Below are positions 1 through 6,370 of a DNA stretch of 9,201 nt, piece after piece. Position 1 is the first letter of the stretch. Each line of letters starts with the position of its first letter. Made by a program: the position numbers and the translations under genes. Below the pieces are notes generated by a model that saw nothing but the letters and a program-made list of their open reading frames with translations, was not told the origin of the DNA and did no database searches. The DNA is from Candidatus Omnitrophota bacterium (GTDB lineage: Bacteria; Omnitrophota; Gorgyraeia; Gygaellales; Profunditerraquicolaceae), in assembly GCA_028687525.1 (NCBI GenBank), contig JAQTZX010000041.1, positions 1 through 9,201 on the forward strand. The letters are read 5' to 3'.

Positions 1-280
1 TAATGTTTATGGCCGCGGCGGCTTTCTCCAATAACGGCAGGATATTTATCCGGTTTTTGTGCTCCCGGATCACCTGCAAAAAAATATAAAACACCAGGAT
101 CACCTGTCCCACGGCGCGCGTTTTCATATCCTTGATGGCTTTGCAGGCCTGCGCGTAATTCTCCGCTTTGATATAAACGAGCTTATGGGGCAAAACGGTC
201 TCATCAAGAATGTAAATATTGTTGTTCCTGAATTGAATAGGCCAGAATAAAGGGGAGTATTTAATCATCGGGTTATTCAT
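1..280 (-). CDS. MtnA/aIF-2B-like protein, N-terminal 93 residues only
   Basis: Reading leftwards from the ATG at 280, the open frame runs off the window. It encodes an N-terminal domain of the methylthioribose-1-phosphate isomerase / ribose-1,5-bisphosphate isomerase / eIF-2B alpha family: IYILDETVLPHKLVYIKAE (22-40) matches the family's strand-turn 'IIDQTxLP', and then AIKDMKTRAVGQV (50-62) occupies the place of 'IRxMxVRGAPAIG'. The RGAPAIG active-site motif is changed to RAVGQVI, so this belongs to a divergent branch and may not be a standard isomerase. Residues 62-75 form a long hydrophobic helix. The C-terminal catalytic half with the Cys and Asp residues is outside the window. Lying next to a nucleoside phosphorylase, it could act on the pentose-1-phosphate that enzyme makes. 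Confidence 0.75.
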   Translation of the reverse strand, partial: MNNPMIKYSPLFWPIQFRNNNIYILDETVLPHKLVYIKAENYAQACKAIKDMKTRAVGQVILVFYIFLQVIREHKNRINILPLLEKAAAAINI

Positions 281-285
281 TTTAA

Positions 286-290
286 CTCCT
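286..290 (-). promoter_or_regulatory. Ribosome binding site of the MtnA-like gene
   Basis: AGGAG lies five bases before the ATG at 280, giving that gene its own translation start rather than coupling to the phosphorylase 73 bases upstream. Confidence 0.8.
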
Positions 291-303
291 GAAATGAGAA
301 GCA

Positions 304-346
304 GGCTATAGCCGGGAGTCTATGGGCTATAGGGCCCCCCTATAGC
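304..346 (-). repeat. CTATAG palindrome cluster and 9-bp hairpin in the gap before the MtnA-like gene
   Basis: The 73-base gap between the phosphorylase and the MtnA-like gene contains the perfect palindrome ggctatagcc (304-313), a second ggctatag (325-332) exactly 21 bases further, and an inverted copy ending at 346. The last two form a perfect 9-bp hairpin gctataggg / ccctatagc (326-346, 3-base loop). A related ctataa follows at 354 in the phosphorylase stop region. No run of T follows on the transcribed strand, so it is not a clear terminator. The two-helical-turn spacing would suit an operator, but a promoter is not evident. Confidence 0.6.
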
Positions 347-353
347 TTATTGC

Positions 354-1106
354 CTATAAGCCATCGTTCAATCTCTTGACCGTCTCCAGAGCTATCTCTA
401 TCATTTTCGTTTCCGCCATATAATACAGCGGGTTCATGAATCCCATCTCGCCGGTAATAACGTTATCGCTGACCGCGAGAATCGAGCCCGCTTTCACCCG
501 GTACATCTGGGCGATGGTCAGAAGGGTGGAAGAAACCATGTCCACGGCAACCGCGCCTTCCCCGCGCTTGGCCTCGACTATATCCCTGGTCTCGCGCAAA
601 AGCGCATCGGTAGTCCAGACACAACCCCGGTGCACCGTACAGCCCATATCTTTTGCCGCCGCTGCCAGAGTATCGGTAATTTTCTTATCCGCGGAAGTCT
701 GAAAATTCTTATCCACGTAATAGGGGGTGACCCCGTCCCCGCGCAATACGGTATCCACCACGACCAGGTCTCCGATTTTAATGTCCTCGCTCAACGACCC
801 GCAGGTACCGATACGGATAATATTCCGGATCCCGGCGTTACACATGACTTCGCTGGTTATGGAAGTGTCGGTAGAGAACCTCCCCCCGTTCATCGCGGTC
901 ACCTTGATACCCTGGTAAGTGCCGGTATACATGGTGTATTCCATAAAAGAGAAGTTGCGCAGGGGATTTTCTATTTTCTTCAAAAGCACCTCAAGCCTGT
1001 CTTTGGGGCCGGGCACGATCGCGTATGCCCCCACGTCCTGCGGCCGTAACTGCACCATTTCCGTCAAATCTTTTCCCGTAAGATGAACATCTTTCTGCAT
1101 CTGCAT
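354..1106 (-). CDS. Divergent NP-I nucleoside phosphorylase (uridine phosphorylase-like)
   Basis: A 250-residue member of the nucleoside phosphorylase-I family. YAIVPGPKDRLE (28-39) corresponds to AIVPGDPDRVE of uridine phosphorylase, IRIGTCGSL (97-105) is the phosphate-binding segment with Arg98, and AVSDN (211-215) resembles the SD-N of purine phosphorylases. The sugar-binding motif that normally reads EMES or VEME is VDMVSS here (Asp189, Met190, Val191): the Glu that binds ribose 2'-OH is Val. The GG loop before it (NGGRFSTDTS) is also changed. So phosphorolysis of a nucleoside is expected from the fold, but the usual ribonucleoside substrates are doubtful. AGGAG lies five bases before the ATG at 1106; a second in-frame ATG lies two codons on. 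The gap to the HAD gene is 23 bases. Confidence 0.82.
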   Translation of the reverse strand: MQMQKDVHLTGKDLTEMVQLRPQDVGAYAIVPGPKDRLEVLLKKIENPLRNFSFMEYTMYTGTYQGIKVTAMNGGRFSTDTSITSEVMCNAGIRNIIRIGTCGSLSEDIKIGDLVVVDTVLRGDGVTPYYVDKNFQTSADKKITDTLAAAAKDMGCTVHRGCVWTTDALLRETRDIVEAKRGEGAVAVDMVSSTLLTIAQMYRVKAGSILAVSDNVITGEMGFMNPLYYMAETKMIEIALETVKRLNDGL

Positions 1107-1129
1107 TTTTTCTCCTTTTGTTCAACCGA

Positions 1130-1822
1130 TCAGATATTGGCCTTCTGAATACCGCTTCTTTTACACCTCTTATCGATAATTCCGGCAATATCCTCCAGAC
1201 GTTCTACTATGATATCCGCTTCCTCCAGATATTCCTTCGGCAGGCTGGTGCTTACGGCGATACAAAACATTCCCGCGCTTTTCGCGGAGCGGATCCCCAG
1301 AGGCGCGTTCTCAACTACAACGCACTCTGAAGGACTGATCCCCAGAGATCGCGCCGCCTTTACATACGGTTCGGGATGCGGTTTCCCGTGAATAACCCGG
1401 TCTCCGGTTATAAAACAAGCGAAAATATCCCTGATCCCGGCGGGCAGGATCTTCCGCACTTCCGGCAGGGGAGTCCCGGTCACCAAACCCAAGACATATC
1501 CCTTTGTTTTAAGACACGATAAAAACTCCCGTACCCCCTTAAAAATGAAGCGTTTAAAATACTTCTCGAATATCTTTTTCCGGTCGAGGAATATTTTTCT
1601 CATCGTTTCTTCGTCCGGGGAGATCCCTTCTTTTTCCAGGAGACCGGTTAGTGTCTTATCCCAGCGTTCCCCTTCCTTGGCATAGACGTCAAAACAGCTT
1701 ACACGGACCCCCCATGGCCTTAGCGCTTCATACCAGGCGATGAAATGATATGGCATGGAGTCTACGATCACCCCGTCCATGTCAAAGATAATCGCCCGGG
1801 GAGAAAAACTTAGTTTTTTCAT
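1130..1822 (-). CDS. HAD-superfamily phosphatase/phosphomutase (beta-phosphoglucomutase-like)
   Basis: A 230-residue HAD protein of subfamily IA type with an alpha-helical cap. Motif I is FDMDGV (Asp14, Asp16), motif II has Thr115 in LVTGT, motif III has Lys147 in HGKPHPEPY, and motif IV is VVENAPLGIRSAKSAGM (Glu171, Asn172). The EN in motif IV replaces the ED of beta-phosphoglucomutase; EN is, from memory, common in uncharacterised HAD phosphatases. The sequence shows a sugar-phosphate or phosphonate phosphatase/mutase but not the substrate. It has no ribosome binding site of its own and begins within the ATGA at the end of the amidohydrolase, so it depends on coupling. Its neighbours, a nucleoside phosphorylase and an MtnA-like protein, suggest a pentose-1-phosphate substrate or intermediate. 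Confidence 0.88.
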   Translation of the reverse strand: MKKLSFSPRAIIFDMDGVIVDSMPYHFIAWYEALRPWGVRVSCFDVYAKEGERWDKTLTGLLEKEGISPDEETMRKIFLDRKKIFEKYFKRFIFKGVREFLSCLKTKGYVLGLVTGTPLPEVRKILPAGIRDIFACFITGDRVIHGKPHPEPYVKAARSLGISPSECVVVENAPLGIRSAKSAGMFCIAVSTSLPKEYLEEADIIVERLEDIAGIIDKRCKRSGIQKANI

Positions 1823-2727
1823 TTCAAGATACGCGCAAGATTCCCGCCCAGTATATCTTCCTGCTCTTCAACGCTGATCGGCAGAGACTTTACCGCTTCG
1901 ATCCCCTCCCCGGGGTCCTTCTTGGCGGGCCAGTCGCTTCCCCACAGTATCCTGCCCGGGCCGAGCAATTCCAGGGCGGCGAGGAAATTTGCCCGGTTCG
2001 TATCACCGCTGGTATCCACATAGATATTCTTCAGGAAATCGGTCGGATTCCCGCGCAGGTCTTTAACGTAATTCATCGCCCTGAGCATCTGATAGGTGGC
2101 GTCAAAACGATGCCGCAGATTACAAATCATCCCTCCGAAATACCCGAAGATAAACTTTACATCCGCGTACTCCCGGAGAATATCAGACATCAATAATTTT
2201 CCGATACAGATGGTGGTGTCAAAAATATACTCGATGACCGGGGTCAGCAACGGATCCGCTACCCGGCCAAAACCGATAGGATTAACTATCTGGGAATGCA
2301 CAAAAACCGGCACTTGAAAACGACGGGCGTTTTGGTAAACCGGGGCAAACATTGTATCGTCAAGATACATCCCGTCGTAACTGCTGGACAGGGAAACCGC
2401 CCGGAAACCAAGTTCATCGACCACCCTATTCATCTCCTCCACCATTTCCCGGGGATCTCCAACCGGCAGTACCGCCGCCCCGATAAAACGCCCGGGGAAT
2501 CTCCGGAGTATGCCGGCGACCGCATCGTTATAGATCCGGGACACCTCTTTCCTCCCTCCCAATTTCAAGTGCGCGTCGGAAGTAGGATAACTGAGAACCG
2601 CCTTCCCGATCTTTGCCGCATCCATAAACAGCAAATGAGACTCGATATCATTCCAGGCCCCGGAAAAAAACCTGGCGTTCTCTACGATCTCCTCCGGCAG
2701 CCAGTGGCTGTGACTATCAATAAGCAT
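1819..2727 (-). CDS. Amidohydrolase-2 / ACMSD-like TIM-barrel metal enzyme with altered catalytic His
   Basis: A 302-residue protein of the amidohydrolase-2 family (ACMSD, gamma-resorcylate decarboxylase, related decarboxylases and hydrolases). The metal ligands are visible: His6 and His8 in IDSHSH, His144 in VFVHSQ, and Asp265 in LWGSDWP. At the position where ACMSD has catalytic His228 (usual pattern AHxGG), this protein reads FGYFGG, with Tyr196. GRFIGAAVLPVGDP (79-92) and LDDTMFAPVYQNA (122-134) are typical barrel segments. Known members decarboxylate aromatic carboxylates or hydrolyse lactones, so removal of a carboxyl group from an aromatic polyketide is a plausible role, but a family member in sugar or aromatic-acid metabolism is equally possible. 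It overlaps the following HAD gene by ATGA. Confidence 0.86.
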   Translation of the reverse strand: MLIDSHSHWLPEEIVENARFFSGAWNDIESHLLFMDAAKIGKAVLSYPTSDAHLKLGGRKEVSRIYNDAVAGILRRFPGRFIGAAVLPVGDPREMVEEMNRVVDELGFRAVSLSSSYDGMYLDDTMFAPVYQNARRFQVPVFVHSQIVNPIGFGRVADPLLTPVIEYIFDTTICIGKLLMSDILREYADVKFIFGYFGGMICNLRHRFDATYQMLRAMNYVKDLRGNPTDFLKNIYVDTSGDTNRANFLAALELLGPGRILWGSDWPAKKDPGEGIEAVKSLPISVEEQEDILGGNLARILK

Positions 2728-2728
2728 C

Positions 2729-3148
2729 TTAACGTTTCTCCTGTTTCTCTTCAATGATCCGCTTGAGCATTTCCGTCTGATAGGCCTCTTTTATCTGCTG
2801 GAGCGCTTTTTTCCCCAGTTCTTTCTCAATGGCTTTTTCTATGGCATTCAGCTTCACGTCGAGGAAGAGGAATTCCGGATTGACCTTCTTTCCTTTGTAT
2901 TTCAGCTTCAGGCACGATTCTTCTTTTGCCGCGATATACGAACGGAAATCATTCACGAATTTCTCCAGGGGAGCTTTCTCGCCCGGGAGATACGAATACT
3001 TTAACTCTTTTTCGACCTCTTTGAGCACATACTCGTCTATCTCAAGCTGAGTGAATTTACGTTCATACCGGTCAAAGGCCTCTTTGGTGGTTTTGTAAAG
3101 CCACGCCAGGTACCGAATTGTGAGATTCCTTTCATCCTGCCTGTCCAT
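2729..3148 (-). CDS. Unknown charged helical protein, 139 residues
   Basis: I do not recognise this protein. It is rich in Lys and Glu, without signal peptide or membrane segment, and looks almost wholly alpha-helical: an N-terminal stretch with several aromatic residues (LTIRYLAWLYKTTKEAFDRY, 9-28), a middle part with a PGEKAPLEKF turn, a short strand-like LKLKYKGKKVNPEFLFLD, and a C-terminal helix of heptad-like Lys/Glu character that could form a coiled coil. The ATG at 3148 follows AGGAAGG with five bases between; a GTG at 3154 would sit directly on that site and is rejected. The gene is followed after one base by the amidohydrolase start, whose binding site lies within its last codons, so the two are co-translated. 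A small regulatory or scaffold partner of the amidohydrolase is possible but unsupported. Confidence 0.75.
   Translation of the reverse strand: MDRQDERNLTIRYLAWLYKTTKEAFDRYERKFTQLEIDEYVLKEVEKELKYSYLPGEKAPLEKFVNDFRSYIAAKEESCLKLKYKGKKVNPEFLFLDVKLNAIEKAIEKELGKKALQQIKEAYQTEMLKRIIEEKQEKR
2738..2742 (-). promoter_or_regulatory. Ribosome binding site deciding the amidohydrolase start
   Basis: AGGAG lies ten bases before the ATG at 2727 and within the last codons of the upstream gene. It favours the ATG at 2727 over an in-frame TTG at 2754, which would add nine Arg-rich residues not seen before the family's initial IDxHxH. Confidence 0.7.
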
Positions 3149-3202
3149 ATTCACCTTCCTTGCTTAACCCCTTTAACATTCATTAACCTTTTTCTCACAT
3201 CC

Positions 3203-3976
3203 CTACTTGCCCGGATGCGCCTGTTTATATGGAATAACCGGGGCCGTCCAGGGCGTCTGTTGATTGATAACCGCGATCTCCAGCGGACACACATTCGCGG
3301 GGACCGTAAGAGCGAATTTGACCGCGTTCTCTATGGCTTCGGTGGTCATCAGCCGGGAAGAATCTCCGGTTATTTCTTTCAATTTCCCGGTGAGATCGGT
3401 ATCGGTAACCCCGGGTAATATCGAAGTGATCTTGATACCGTGATCGCGCAGTTCCCAGAAGAGCCCTTTGGAAAACGCCCGCAATCCCACTTTCAACGAA
3501 CTGTACACCAAAAAATTCCGCGGAAGAGGATCACACAGCGTTGAGCCGGAGACCATGTTAATGACCGCTCCGGATTTCCTCTCTATCATATCATTGATCA
3601 CCAGACGAATCAAGCGCACATACCCAAGATAATTGGTGTGCACCAGCCGCTCAAAGTCTTCAAACGGCTGTTTCTCGAAAGGATGCTGGCTGGAAACACC
3701 GGCATTATTGACCAGGATGTCGATCTTACCGAACTCCTCTTTTGCCTCTTTAACTAAATTTTCCAGGTCGGGGAGGCTGGTAACATCACAGGAAACCGGC
3801 AGAACCTTTACCTTGAATTTCCTCTTGAGCTCATTCGCGGTCTCTATCAAAGGCTCCACCTGGCGCGCGGCGATAACCACATTCACGCCCAACCCGGCAA
3901 CGGTTGAAGCAATCGCCTTGCCGATACCGCGGCTGGCCCCGGTAATTACCGCTGTTTTCCCTTTTAAACTGATCAT
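3203..3976 (-). CDS. Short-chain dehydrogenase/reductase, probable ketoreductase
   Basis: A 257-residue classical SDR. The NAD(P) motif TGASRGIG is at 13-20, the NNAG structural motif at 90-93, Asn115 in HTNYLG, the catalytic Ser at 143 or 145, and Tyr158-x3-Lys162 in VYSSLK; PGV follows at 188-190. AARQ after beta-2 (36-39) suggests NADPH preference. FabG and polyketide ketoreductases such as ActIII share this form; I do not see enough ActIII-specific sequence to call it a C-9 ketoreductase. Its stop/start overlap with the exporter and proximity to the aromatase support a role in reducing a polyketide carbonyl. Alternatives are a sugar or alcohol dehydrogenase. The gene ends 54 bases before the next one, the largest gap since the aromatase, so the polyketide transcriptional unit could end or be boosted here. 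Confidence 0.9.
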   Translation of the reverse strand: MISLKGKTAVITGASRGIGKAIASTVAGLGVNVVIAARQVEPLIETANELKRKFKVKVLPVSCDVTSLPDLENLVKEAKEEFGKIDILVNNAGVSSQHPFEKQPFEDFERLVHTNYLGYVRLIRLVINDMIERKSGAVINMVSGSTLCDPLPRNFLVYSSLKVGLRAFSKGLFWELRDHGIKITSILPGVTDTDLTGKLKEITGDSSRLMTTEAIENAVKFALTVPANVCPLEIAVINQQTPWTAPVIPYKQAHPGK

Positions 3977-5115
3977 TGTACCCTCCGTTGTTTGGTACCG
4001 CTTAAAAAATACCTCCTGGCAATAAAAGCCAGGGCGATTAACCCGCATCCAAAAACCGCAAATCCCCTCTGAAAACCCCGGGGCATAAGAACCCCGCCCG
4101 CCATAACCCCTAATCCTCCGGCAATAAAACGCACACTGCTGTTAAGGCCGGCGGCTTCATTGATCAAATCTTTAGGCAGATCGGTCAACATGGTCGAAAG
4201 CCCGGCGTGGTTAAGCGTCCATCCGAATCCCCAGACAACCATGATACCGGCCAGTGCCCAGCCGGGCAGGCCGATCGTCAACAGGAAAACCGAGATAACC
4301 ATCAAACTGATCCCGAGCCCGGCGGTCGTCTCCCTGCCTACGCGGTCCGAGCACCAGCCTCCGGCGATCTCGCCGAATATACCGCTGAAACTGGTCAGCG
4401 TCAAGAGAACGCTGATAAAAAACTGGTTCAGTTGTAACGCGCTCGAGAAATATACCGACAGCCACTGCTGAACGCCGTGATACAGGAAACTGACGGAAAA
4501 AATATAACTGAATATCAGCGCGATCTTTTTGTTTCGCAAAGCTGCCCGGTAATTAACCGCGGGCCGACCTCCCTGTTCCTTAAAACCGGGCAGATACATC
4601 CACATATGAATCAAAAGGAGAAATCCGAACGCCGCGGGAATGAAAAATATGAGCCGCCAGGGGATAACCGCGCTCAAAAACAAACCCGACAGGGACGCGA
4701 CAAAGGTTGCGCTGAAAAAAAACCCTACCAGCTTACCCCGCTCTCCGGGACCGGCATAACGGGAAATCAGGATCAACACCAGCGGGATCACCGACGCGCC
4801 GAACACCCCCATCAGGAACCGGGCGCAGAAAAAAAGGTATATGTTCCGGGCAAAGGCAGCCAGCAGATTGGAGAGAGAAAAAAAAGAAAAACACACCAAC
4901 TCGATTTTCTTAGGATCAATACTGCGCGACAAGGGGCCGTACAGAAGCGCGGCTATCCCGTACGGTACCATATACAGCCAGATAATATTCCCGGTAAAAA
5001 ACTGGCTACTGCCGAATTCTTTCGAGATAGAGGGAATAAGGGCCGGCGCGGCGGCAACGTTGAACGAAAGGACAGCGCCCTCAAGGCAGAGAATGGAAAA
5101 AACGGTCTTTCTCAC
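3973..5115 (-). CDS. MFS exporter, 12 transmembrane segments
   Basis: A 380-residue hydrophobic protein with twelve likely membrane spans split by a basic cytoplasmic loop at about 175-198. The MFS motif A appears in the second half as GGWCSDRVGR (252-261) and in weakened form in the first half as GPLSRSIDPKK (60-70). This is typical of drug/metabolite proton antiporters of the inner membrane. Its position directly after the aromatase suggests export of the polyketide or self-resistance. The start is a GTG at 5115 that overlaps the aromatase stop; no strong ribosome binding site is visible, so translation probably depends on the upstream gene. It ends in TGA overlapping the SDR start. The substrate is not readable from the sequence. 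Confidence 0.88.
   Translation of the reverse strand: MRKTVFSILCLEGAVLSFNVAAAPALIPSISKEFGSSQFFTGNIIWLYMVPYGIAALLYGPLSRSIDPKKIELVCFSFFSLSNLLAAFARNIYLFFCARFLMGVFGASVIPLVLILISRYAGPGERGKLVGFFFSATFVASLSGLFLSAVIPWRLIFFIPAAFGFLLLIHMWMYLPGFKEQGGRPAVNYRAALRNKKIALIFSYIFSVSFLYHGVQQWLSVYFSSALQLNQFFISVLLTLTSFSGIFGEIAGGWCSDRVGRETTAGLGISLMVISVFLLTIGLPGWALAGIMVVWGFGWTLNHAGLSTMLTDLPKDLINEAAGLNSSVRFIAGGLGVMAGGVLMPRGFQRGFAVFGCGLIALAFIARRYFLSGTKQRRVQ
3982..3986 (-). promoter_or_regulatory. Ribosome binding site deciding the SDR start
   Basis: GGAGG lies inside the end of the exporter gene, five bases before the ATG at 3976. It rejects a 24-residue upstream extension to 4048 that has no SDR character. Confidence 0.85.
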
Positions 5116-5552
5116 GGAACGGCTTCTTTTTCAATAACGTCCTTAAAAATTTTGAGATTATCCAGAGAATGCTTATTGATAAATCCTTCTACCTGCGTAT
5201 CGTCGAATTTCGCTTTTTCATCCATCTCAAAATGCTGTATCCAGGTCATTTCGATCCCGCCGCTTTTAGGAGTATATAACCAGACTATCTTCATGAACTT
5301 AAAGGGAAACTTCGGGTCTTCCCGTTCGGCATAGGCGAAATAATTATCTTTGCATAAAACCCTGAAAGACTGCCACGACTTCCCTTCATCATCGGTAAGG
5401 CGGAAGGTGATCTTATTCCCTTCCTTCTTCACTACTTCGGCCTTCCGGTATTCCCCCCCGAAAAGCTCCGTCCAGCGCGGAATATCGTTGGAGATGTCGA
5501 ATATTTTTTCGTACGGCGCGTTGATGACAATCGAATTACAGGTATGCCCCAT
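5112..5552 (-). CDS. Polyketide aromatase/cyclase, SRPBCC fold (WhiE-VI/TcmN-like)
   Basis: A 146-residue single-domain SRPBCC (Bet v 1-like) protein. The start GHTCNSIVINAPYEKIFD, then SNDIPRWTELFGGEY (21-35), EGNKITFRL (44-52), GKSW (57-60), FMKIVWLYTP (86-95) and MTWIQHFEM (102-110) follow, element by element, the spore-pigment aromatase WhiE-VI and the N-terminal half of tetracenomycin TcmN. These enzymes bind the ACP-tethered poly-beta-ketone in a pocket and close and aromatise the first ring. In my recalled alignment, the TcmN Ser67/Arg69 pair falls on Arg64 and Leu66, so pocket chemistry may differ. The stop overlaps the exporter start as GTGA. Being a mono-domain type suggests action on an unreduced chain, although an SDR lies downstream. 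Confidence 0.9.
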   Translation of the reverse strand: MGHTCNSIVINAPYEKIFDISNDIPRWTELFGGEYRKAEVVKKEGNKITFRLTDDEGKSWQSFRVLCKDNYFAYAEREDPKFPFKFMKIVWLYTPKSGGIEMTWIQHFEMDEKAKFDDTQVEGFINKHSLDNLKIFKDVIEKEAVP

Positions 5553-5557
5553 GGAAA

Positions 5558-5563
5558 CCTCCT
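5558..5563 (-). promoter_or_regulatory. Ribosome binding site deciding the aromatase start
   Basis: AGGAGG lies five bases before the ATG at 5552. This places the start at GHT..., where WhiE-VI-type aromatases begin, and rules out the 16-residue extension to 5600 that would overlap the cyclase gene. Confidence 0.88.
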
Positions 5564-5566
5564 TGG

Positions 5567-6370
5567 CTATTCTCCCACCATCGCTATAACTCTCGCCCAA
5601 GCCGCGCCGGCATCTTTGATTTTTACCGGCAAACAGGAAATTTTAAATCCGAACGGCGGCAGTTTGTCCAGGTTAGCCAGCCGTTCGATATGCGCGTACT
5701 CCCGTTTCCTCCCGAAAAAATGCGCCGGCCACAGGAATTTCCCGTCGCGGGTACGCATGAAATCCGCCATCATGAATTTGTAAGGCCGGTCAAACCCCAG
5801 GGTATCGACGCCGATAATATGCACGCCGGCATCCAGGATGAATGCTATGGCCTCCGGGGAGACACCCGGATACTGCGTAAGGTACTCGCGGGTACCGTAA
5901 AACCGGTCGGCCCCGGTGCGCAAAAGGACGATATCATGCGCTTTCAAAACATAGTTTATTTTCTTGAGGGCCGCCGCGCAGTCATCCCTCGAGATCACCT
6001 CTCCCGGCTTCTTAAATGTGCAGTCCAGGACCACGCCGTCCGACAAACACCATTCCAGGGGCAGTTCATTGATGACCTTTGAAGGCCGGTCCTCGGAACG
6101 CGTCCCGTAGTGGAACGAATAGTCGATATGGGTGCCGATATGGACAGGGCAATGGACGGTTTCCAGTGAAAGGAATTCCTTATCAGGAAGGTCTTCCGGG
6201 CTGATAATACGCCTGCCTAATAAAAACCCGATCCGGCCTTTGAGGGTCCGCTTCATCATCACCCAGTTCAGATGATCGACTCCCTCTTTATGGCCCAGCC
6301 GTTCGATGCCGAACGGATGGACTTCGGGCGTATTCTCGTCGATGGAAAGGCTGAGATCGATTATTTTCAT
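5567..6370 (-). CDS. Polyketide cyclase, HxGTHxD family (DpsY/OxyN/MtmX-like)
   Basis: A 267-residue protein of the PF04199 putative-cyclase/kynurenine-formamidase fold. The metal-site motif HIGTHIDYSFHY is His77, His81, Asp83 and His87; the Pro usual in HxGTHxDxPxH is Ser85. The N-terminal KIIDLSLSID, the LPLEW segment after the motif, and the C-terminal run FFGRKREYAHIERLANLD followed by FGFKISCLPVKI and AGAAWARV resemble, from memory, the second-ring cyclases of actinomycete aromatic polyketides (daunorubicin DpsY, oxytetracycline OxyN, mithramycin MtmX) more than formamidases. The likely role is closing a later ring or steering first-ring folding together with the aromatase. It overlaps the ACP stop by four bases, and its own ribosome binding site is weak (AAGG), which fits translational coupling. 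It ends 14 bases before the aromatase. Confidence 0.85.
   Translation of the reverse strand: MKIIDLSLSIDENTPEVHPFGIERLGHKEGVDHLNWVMMKRTLKGRIGFLLGRRIISPEDLPDKEFLSLETVHCPVHIGTHIDYSFHYGTRSEDRPSKVINELPLEWCLSDGVVLDCTFKKPGEVISRDDCAAALKKINYVLKAHDIVLLRTGADRFYGTREYLTQYPGVSPEAIAFILDAGVHIIGVDTLGFDRPYKFMMADFMRTRDGKFLWPAHFFGRKREYAHIERLANLDKLPPFGFKISCLPVKIKDAGAAWARVIAMVGE

Noticed and set aside
1130..1822. HAD motif IV Asp-to-Asn change as evidence of a dead enzyme
   Set aside because: VVENAP is, from memory, frequent in HAD phosphatases with otherwise intact motifs, so it is not unusual enough to report.
3149..3202. Promoter in the 54-base gap after the SDR
   Set aside because: The gap is AT-rich, but I see no convincing -35/-10 pair or inverted repeat; it may simply be spacer.
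3977..4048. Longer start for the SDR
   Set aside because: The extra 24 residues lie in the exporter's coding end, lack SDR character, and the ATG at 3976 has a GGAGG at the right distance.
4477..5334. Plus-strand open frame of 285 codons
   Set aside because: It lies antisense to the MFS exporter and aromatase, has low-complexity basic/Gln-rich composition and no recognisable domain; the minus-strand genes explain the region fully.
5553..5600. Longer start for the aromatase
   Set aside because: It would overlap the cyclase gene and precede the AGGAGG; the family begins at the GHT sequence just after the ATG at 5552.
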